Below, piece by piece: positions 57,626 through 64,000 of a stretch of DNA of 64,000 nt. Made by a program: the position numbers and the translations under genes. Numbering within the stretch: the first letter of the stretch is position 1; every line of letters starts with the position of its first letter. Source of the DNA: Rhododendron vialii (taxonomy: Eukaryota > Streptophyta > Magnoliopsida > Ericales > Ericaceae); the NCBI RefSeq assembly GCF_030253575.1, contig NC_080561.1:11766001-11830000 (forward strand). Direction: 5' to 3'. The notes beneath the pieces are model-generated. The model saw only the letters and a list, made by a program, of their open reading frames with translations. It was not told the DNA's origin and did no database searches.

Positions 57626-58319
57626 CCCACAACTAGACTAATAAAACTGGACATGAGCTATCTCCAAAATTAGGATTAATCTTTATTCAATGGTAAAAGG
57701 TTGAGAGAATTGGGTTTAATACTTCTCTTTGGTTCCTAGAATTCATTTACAAAATTTTCTGCTAAATTCAAATCAAATCTTTTCTCCGAATTATCGAATT
57801 CCTTTCCACGGTCAAAATGCCTTTCCTTTGAGGCGATAGTTTTTTTTTTTTTTATTGGGTTCAAACGGAAATTCTCTTAGGGATAATGCCAAAATACCAA
57901 AATGGATTTAACCGATAATAGAACTAGTTACGGTGCGGCGGTGCCTATTGGCAAAGAAGAGCAATCCTTTTAGTTGTATTTTAACTTACTTCCCTCCACA
58001 TCTCATCAAACGGTCAAAGCTAGAAACATAAACAACATAGAAAATTACGTGATGAGATCCTTTCGCACATCAAATTAATGTTGACAAATTCAGACACATG
58101 TATTCACAATCGCCATGCACATAATCCCCCATTGCGTCCCTAAGCATCGAAGAATTTTTTTTTTCTTTTGAGAAAAAGATATCTACCATTGTTATCATAA
58201 CAAAGCTCCGAGGACCAAAATACAGCGACACGTAATTTATAAACACATACGGGGCAAGCACTCAATACAAACACTGACGCCTCCATAAGCAACTCTGAAA
58301 AACAAATAAAACATAGGAA

Positions 58320-58510
58320 ATTGACTTCTACACTCCCCTTTTTACCACACACATTCCTTTTTTTGTCTTTATTTGATGTGAATTTACTCTATTGCCCCTT
58401 AATGTGTAAAAAAGTGAACTTATGAAAGGGTAAAAAGATAAATTCACATGAATAAGGACAAAAAAAGGAGTGTAGGTGTAGAAATGGAGAGTGTAGAAGT
58501 CAATCTCCAC
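58320..58510. mobile_element. Foldback MITE, 190 bp
   Basis: Left arm attgacttctacactcccc, then tttttttgtctttatttgat. The right arm mirrors it with atgaataaggacaaaaaaag, then gagtgtagaagtcaatct. Confidence 0.72.
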
Positions 58511-58910
58511 AAATTCAACAACAGAAGCGACCGCTTATTCCTCAATCGTAACAGGCACGTTGCCATTTACAGACACTACTATTCCCAAATAATACGAGAA
58601 TTTCTGAACGAATGGTGCTACTGGTATAGACAAAAAATCTATACTAGAGCAAAATTTGGATATTTCGTAAACACTCTTACTGATACAGGATTAAGCTTAT
58701 TTTATGTAGGGACTATAAGCAAAAATATTTTAAACAAAATGAGCGACTCCAATCATGTTAACTCTATTACTTACGGTGCCGTTATCATCCCAGTATAAAT
58801 CAGAAAATTAGTGATAAACATTCCTAAAGGATCCAACTTGAATATAGATGGGTTCAGAAACAGAAAGTCTACAGGTACAGACAGAAAATCTGTACCGGTG
58901 GGTACAAACC

Positions 58911-59012
58911 CGTTTTTGGACCCGTGACGAGAAGCGGAGGGAATGGATCGAGAACCACCCCGGTTACGCCACCGCCGACCGGATTATCCTCCTCACCGGA
59001 TCAATCGAGTAA
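58911..59012 (+). pseudogene. Fragment resembling a GT34 glycosyltransferase
   Basis: A GC-rich patch reads RFWTRDEKRREWIENHPGYA, then TADRIILLTGSIE and a stop. The pattern (W.(D/E)(Q/E)(K/R)R..W...HP...(R)I(L)L(L)TGS) matches the segment before the catalytic domain of plant GT34 enzymes (xyloglucan xylosyltransferase and galactomannan galactosyltransferase relatives). Nothing downstream continues the family, so this is a fragment, perhaps carried by a transposon. The GC-rich patch runs on to about 59277 in another frame (MSRGRGHSVEAAPAEKYVVL and on) that I do not recognise. Confidence 0.42.
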
Positions 59013-59373
59013 CTGAGACTCGGGTAGTTGTATAACGTCGATTTCGATGAGTCGTGGCAGAGGTCATTCGGTGGAGGCCGCGCCGGCTGAGAAGTATGTG
59101 GTGTTGACGCCGTCGGTAGCTAATATGGGATTTCTTCAGTTTTTTGAAAAGTCAGGCCAGGGGTCGGAGCCAGAGAGTGAAAAGGAGTACGGCTGCCGTA
59201 GCTCGGCCGATGAAGAGGGGTCCGTCTCAGAGGGAGCGGGTGGATTTGCTTTGAACTGTGTTTTTGGCCATGAATAGAGAGTGTGGAAGAAATCAGATTT
59301 GCTTTGAACTGGTTTTTGAACTTTTTTTTTCCTTTTCTGCATTTGGGAACTAATATCTCTAATAACCCGTTAA

Positions 59374-59767
59374 GAGCAAGTTTATCAATAATTAGGTAAA
59401 AAAAACTTGTGAACAGTGCACATTTTTTATTTTACCTATTCATATTTCTTTCAACACTACACCAACACTATCTATTTAACCTATCCTCTATTAAAATATA
59501 CCTTTTTCTTTCTCAAAAAGTACAACAAAGGACAATTTAAAAAAAAAAGAAAAAAGAAACAGGGAGAGAGAGGACGGAGAGAGGAGAGAGAAAATAATTT
59601 TTTTTCCTTACCTGATGAACAGTTGCTAGGTAAAAGTGCCGAAGCACTGTTCACAAATTCATTTTAACTCTTTGTTTACCTAATCTAGTGTAGGACTACT
59701 TTTCCTCTTTTGATGAGTTAAAATAGCTACAAAGCTATTTTAGCTTTGCTGGTAAAGTTGCTCTTAG
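59374..59767. mobile_element. MITE, about 390 bp, Tourist-like
   Basis: Mirrored ends taagagcaagtttatca and tggtaaagttgctctta, with aggtaaa/tttacct words repeated inside. The interior has a GAGAGAGAGGACGGAGAGAG stretch and no coding sequence. Confidence 0.6.
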
Positions 59768-60310
59768 TAACAGAGTTAACATGAGTGTGAAATGGACTAC
59801 GTGGCAGCAAGAGAAGCATGGGACAGAGAGAGGGACAGGGAGTCGGTGACAGAGGATCCGACTTCTATATTCCGATCTGCCCGCATTTTCTTTTGGCCCA
59901 AAAGACTCTTTTTCTGCGTTTCGGAACTTACAAATTACCCTCGAAGTGATTTCCAATCTTGCTAGATACTATTCCACAATAATCAAGAAAAGGTAACATT
60001 TAAACATCAGACCCACAAAAAGAATCCGAATTCCGAACACAACATCCTCCGACTGGATCACATACATACACCCCTACTTCTAAAAACCGACCGCAACGAA
60101 CCGTACTGGCCGGTTCGTAGCGATTTTCGGAGGGCCCAGTTCGGAGATAGACCGGTATAGCATTGGGACTGAAACTCGCACAGAGAAACGGCCGTTTTCC
60201 GCAATCGTACCGGTTTGGCTGAAGAAACAGATCTTACACCCATAGTTAGGATCACATATATACACATAATATAGCAATATATATTATACTCCATCTACGT
60301 ATATAATCAA
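59768..60310. other. No gene seen; downstream of the zinc-ribbon gene
   Basis: It contains a block at 60080-60250 with aaccgaccgcaacgaaccgta and similar hAT-MITE words and weakly mirrored ends (cacccctacttctaaa, ttacacccatagtta), probably an old hAT MITE. Confidence 0.4.
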
Positions 60311-60360
60311 AAACTATTTCTTGACAGGAGAAGAATTAATTACACAAAAGAGTGCGATGA

Positions 60361-60564
60361 TCAGGACTGCATAATTAGGCGGCGGGCGCAGAGGGTGCAG
60401 TAGAACTTGCGTTTGGTCTTTTGATAGAGAGGGAGGAAGCAGAACCTCCACTGGCTCTCGACGTCCATGGCCTGGATCATGCCTCCGCAGTACGGACACG
60501 CTCCCGGCGCTGGTTGCCTCCCCACCACCCTCTCATCCTCATCGCACACAAATACCAGGCACAT
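60361..60564 (-). CDS. Short conserved plant zinc-ribbon-like protein, 67 residues
   Basis: A single exon of 204 nt beginning MCLVFVCDEDERVVG. Two Cys pairs, CPYC at residues 23-26 and CTLC at 56-59, are spaced as in a small zinc ribbon. The middle is an aromatic block (ESQWRFCFLPLYQKTKRKFY) and the C-terminus is basic (RRLIMQS). I recognise it as a widely conserved plant protein of about 65-70 residues with no firmly assigned role; metal binding follows from the cysteines only. The open frame continues upstream for 74 codons, but that stretch is a CT/GA-repeat leader and a TATA box, so the ATG at 60564 is chosen. The flanking DNA is transposon-rich, yet the codons carry no break. Confidence 0.82.
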   Translation of the reverse strand: MCLVFVCDEDERVVGRQPAPGACPYCGGMIQAMDVESQWRFCFLPLYQKTKRKFYCTLCARRLIMQS

Positions 60565-60667
60565 CGTTCGTTTTATTCTCCCTCTCCCCTCTCTCTCTCT
60601 CTCTCTTGAGATTCGATATGGATTGAATTTGATTAAAAGGCTGATTCGTTGATCAAGTGCGTTCGCA

Positions 60668-60682
60668 GGTATATATATAAGG
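60668..60682 (-). promoter_or_regulatory. Putative TATA box of the 67-residue zinc-ribbon gene
   Basis: A run of TA repeats (plus strand ggtatatatataagg) lies about 105 bases upstream of the ATG at 60564, followed on the minus strand by a CT/GA-repeat leader (60590-60606). The spacing suits a TATA box with a start site some 30 bases on and a leader of about 70 bases. Only position and composition support this. Confidence 0.5.
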
Positions 60683-60781
60683 AGAGAGAGGGAGGGCGGC
60701 TGGAAAGGACTGGCGGGGACCAGAAGGCAAAGGAAAAGTAAAACGGAGGAGAGGCAAAATTCTTTTGCTTTTGTTATCCGA

Positions 60782-61315
60782 GGCAAAATGACAATCTAGA
60801 AGATTCGAGGCGACTCGGAAATCCTGGGTGTAGTTGGACAATTTTACAGGCGTTTCCATGAGATGGGTTGCGGGGACGCGGACGCGGACGCGGTCTCTTC
60901 AATCTGCGTCACCGTCATCATGAGCCGATAGGTCGGTCTGTAGTCCGCCATTTGGCTTCATTTTTGGCTAGGCTAAACAAGTCAATTGTTTTATTTATTT
61001 TTTTGTTTTTATTTATTTATTTATGGTTCTTCTTGACGAGAAGAATGAGAAAAATAAAAAATTATGATCCAAACTTAATTTTTGTTAATAAAGCCGAAAA
61101 ATCATATAGATAAGATCAGCCAAACAGCCAAAATTTTCAGGTTTGTTCAAAACAATTTGAGTTTAGATTACAATATTTTATTTTCGATTCTTCTTGTCGA
61201 GACGAATCAATAATTCATAAAATTTGTTGCGAAATCAAAAAATGCGAAAAAAAATTAAATAAAAAAATAAACCAATTAACTCTTTTAACCAAAACAAGCC
61301 ATACTACTAGTAAAG
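60782..61315. other. No gene seen
   Basis: A short GC-rich minisatellite (gcggac, about four units at 60870-60890) is followed by AT-rich sequence. Confidence 0.45.
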
Positions 61316-61317
61316 GC

Positions 61318-62062
61318 ATCTTTATCAGCCTCTTTTCTTCCCTCTTTAAACTAAATTGTTGAGCCAAAACAGAAAAAACACCTCAAAACACCCCAACATC
61401 AGCCTCTCTTCTTCCCTCTTTACTTTGAATTTTTTTACATTTGCTACAGTAACTCGTCTAAGAAAACGAGTCACTGTTCACTCGTTTACAGAATATTTTA
61501 TTGCTCCTACGGTCCTACCAGAAACGCCGGAGCCCGTACTGCATCCGCAACAAAGAATTTGAGACTAGATCAAACGAATATACGTGAACCCATGTAAATG
61601 TATTCTCTGTTGTGAGATTGGGGGTACCTGGGGCAAGTATGGCTGGGGCAGGTATGGCGTTCCTGGAGCTTGAAGAAGCCATCAACGACACGAGCTATGG
61701 AGAGAGAAGGCTCCGTCGCCGCCGTAAGCCCATGTAGATCGACGCCGTTGAAGTTTTCGAGAGGGTGAGGTCGGCGGTTTTGTTTCTTTCAGTACTGTAG
61801 CTGGGTTGGGTTGATGGGGGAGAAGGTAAAGTTAGAGAGAGAGGTGTTTGTTTTTGGTTGAGATAGAGAGAGGGGGTTGGCAGGCCGATTGCTTTTTTTT
61901 TTTTTTGAAATATAAAATTAATATTTTTAATAGGATAGTTTTAATATAAAGAGTCTGATGCAGTAGACATTTTAAAAGTGGGTAGCTAAAGTAATAAAGT
62001 GTCTTTTGGCTCTTTAATTTGGTCCAAAATTTGATAAGACTGGTGCGGATGCTCTAGAAGGG
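61318..62062. mobile_element. TIR element with GC-rich cargo
   Basis: Left end ggcatctttatcagcctctt, then cttccctctttaaac. The right end mirrors it loosely (tggctctttaatttggtcca, then ggtgcggatgctct). The left end is repeated at about 61395-61420. A GC-rich block (61500-61800) with a possible short frame looks genic but is not recognised. Confidence 0.45.
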
Positions 62063-62756
62063 CTGTGTTCTTCCGCTATCTCCGCCACTTTGTCGGGCTA
62101 TGTCGGCCCCCTCGACCGAAAGGGGGGATCCCGACTAGGGATATGAGAGAATATTTTCTAGATCAAAATGAAAGAGAAGTGATTTTCTCAAGGAAATTCT
62201 TTACACATCCCATTTTCCCCGGTACTCACATCATATTAAAAATGTCCTCATAAATTCCTTAAAACACACACACACGTCTTTTCTCGTGATACACACCGGA
62301 CCAAAGTTTGGACGTTAGCCACCCATTCACCACCATCTCCCCCAATCACCACCACTATAACTCCCGGGACAACCAACCATCTCTACCACCAGGGATGCAA
62401 GCGATTCGGTTCGGGTGGTATTTATGAAGAAAAAATAATCCCAACGATTTATCGGTTATTAAATGTTGGGTACCGAAACCGACCAATACTACCAATAATC
62501 TGCACCGAACCACAGTGTACTTAGGTGGTTTGGTTCGGTGCGGGTCAGTTTGTATGACAATAGGCTATTTTATATTATAATATGTAGGGATATATGCGGT
62601 TCGGTTCGATCAGCTTTAATGAAAAAAGTAAGACGAACCAATTTAATCTATTTTTAGTTATTGGGTACAAAATCAATCGAGACTACCAACAACACCGTCA
62701 AAACCCACCGGTTTAGTTCGTGGCGGTTTAAACAGTTTAATCGGTATTCTTTACAT
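62063..62756. other. No gene seen; old hAT-like debris
   Basis: The phrases gattcggttcgggtgg, ggttcggtgcgggtcag and gcggttcggttcgatc recur between 62400 and 62600, as in hAT MITE ends. No duplication was found. Confidence 0.4.
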
Positions 62757-63861
62757 TAGGGCTGCTCGCGGTCCGGTTCAGATCGGATTTATAGGAATCC
62801 GAGGACTGAACCGCTAGTCATGGTTTTTACAAAATGAAATCCGTGTCTGGACCAAAAGTCCTACGGTCCGGTTCCAATCCAATCCGTGACTCGCGGTTCG
62901 GTTACGGTTTTGTCCACGGATTTTAGCAAAAATAAAGCTCAAGCAAATATCCCACACTAAAATGAAAGAAGGTTATACTCAGAATTAAGTTTAATACCAC
63001 CAGAAAGTATTTGTTACAAAAACTACCAAAGACCTGTTTCATAAATCAAATTCAAAAGAATCTAAAAACTAGTAGAATGTATCATTATAGTACATAACAT
63101 AAAACCAAAAAAAAAACATCAAAGGGAGACAACTATAACACCAAAGAGGTGGAATTATATCTTCCATCCAAATGCAATGAACAGCAAACGACAATAAGTT
63201 AACATTAAAATACTAAAATTGGTGGAAAAAAGTTTTAACATTCCTCACTATTAATTATATAAATACACACACACATATATATATATATAGAGGAATTTTC
63301 AAGTGAGGGATCCCTCATTTTGTTAAAATGAGGGACTTTCATTTCCCGATCAAATTTTGAAAATCCGAACCGTTCAATGTGTGCAGAACGTAATTTTAAG
63401 GGGCCCCGCAAGAAATCAGCAAAAAAAATGATCAGGAAGGGCGTCATCCGAGCAATTTTTTTTGAACCGTTCAATGAAAATTGCTCGGATGAAGCCCTTC
63501 CCGGTCATTTTTTTTGCTGATTTCTCACGGGGACCCTTAAAATCACGTTCTGATCACTTTGAGCGGCTCGGATCATCGAAATTCAATCGGGAAGGGGAGT
63601 CCCTCATTTTAATAAAATGAGGGATCCCTCACCGGAACCTAACTCTATATATATATATATATATATAAAATAAATATCTCACGGTCCGGTTCGGTTAATC
63701 CACGGTTTTGTAATGAAAATTCGTGAACCGAACCACAAGTCACGGTTTTCTAATTTTTCAATCCGTGTCCAGGCCATTAATCCACGGACAAAATCCAAAA
63801 GGTACGGATCAATTCGGTCCGAACCGATTTCGCGGTTCACCGAATTTTTTGAGCAGCCCTA
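62757..63861. mobile_element. hAT-type element, 1105 bp, with a nested foldback MITE
   Basis: Ends TAGGGCTGCTC and GAGCAGCCCTA, then ggtccggtt/aaccg-rich subterminal sequence. A perfect 8-bp duplication, ctttacat, flanks it (62749-62756 and 63862-63869). It lacks a transposase. A foldback element in a (TA)n tract occupies 63290-63644. Confidence 0.9.
63290..63644. mobile_element. Foldback MITE inserted in a (TA)n tract, nested in a hAT element
   Basis: Nearly perfect mirrored arms: gtgagggatccctcatttt at both ends, then tttcccgatcaaattttga against tcgaaattcaatcgggaa, and gatttctcacggggaccc against ggggccccgcaagaaatc. It is bounded by (TA)n on both sides (63273-63289 and 63645-63668). Its core matches the element at 8463. 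Confidence 0.88.
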
Positions 63862-64000
63862 CTTTACATCCTGTCTATCACTCATAACATCCATTAACCC
63901 CAACACATGATTACCACTAATGCCCATCACCGCAACTGCCATCCACCGATCAACGGCCGCTTACTCTGACTCCCGTATCCATTTTTTGCCTATTCTTTCT

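Noticed and set aside
58448-58798. 116-codon plus-strand frame
   Set aside because: Its first part is the right arm of a foldback MITE. The rest is AT-rich with no recognisable motif.
60565-60786. N-terminal extension of the zinc-ribbon protein
   Set aside because: The extra codons translate a TATA box and a CT/GA leader, and the family begins MC.VFVCDED.

Overview
The window is plant nuclear DNA, most likely from a eudicot. Its genes are split by introns with plant-type splice sites, and the products match plant families: a two-domain MATH/TRAF-like protein, an MRS2-3 magnesium transporter, a PsaN-like plastid protein and a short plant zinc-ribbon protein. The spaces between genes are packed with angiosperm transposons (Stowaway, Tourist, hAT and Mutator-type MITEs, tRNA-derived SINEs, LINE tails, LTR relics). 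I see no bacterial, organellar or CRISPR sequence and no complete autonomous transposon. The species cannot be told from this window.

About 1.6-36.2 kb is a tandem segmental duplication with three units, here called A (about 1558-10760), B (about 10790-21200) and C (about 21510-36150). Each carries a minus-strand copy of one six-exon MATH gene. Copy C (25355-27180) is intact and spells a 311-residue protein with two MATH domains. Copy B (12196-13659) has two in-frame stops and has lost its 3' end to a GC-rich foldback element. Copy A (6525-7991) has lost exons 4 and 5 and part of exon 3. Because the units are paralogous, many insertions can be read against an empty site in a sister unit, which gives a relative order of events.

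About 36.2-42 kb is a nest of non-autonomous elements: a 0.9-kb TIR element, a textbook tRNA-SINE with 13-bp target duplications, Tourist and Stowaway MITEs, and a Mutator-like element inside an older MITE.

About 42-53.2 kb holds two real minus-strand genes. The first is a three-exon gene for a 123-residue PsaN-like protein with a plastid-type N-terminus and a twin-arginine signal. The second is the six-exon MRS2-3 gene (495 residues, GMN motif), whose introns host a tandem TRIM relic, Stowaway, Tourist and hAT MITEs and a LINE tail. The Tourist MITE sits inside the 5' splice site of exon 2, and its target duplication keeps the donor working.

About 53.2-64 kb is mostly repeats: Pack-MULE-like TIR elements, foldback MITEs, and a hAT element with a second element nested in a (TA)n tract. 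One short single-exon gene lies here, for a 67-residue CxxC/CxxC protein (60361-60564, minus), with a TATA box about 100 bases upstream. No shared pathway links the genes; they are ordinary neighbours. Exon borders were placed by eye from splice signals, frame and remembered family sequences.
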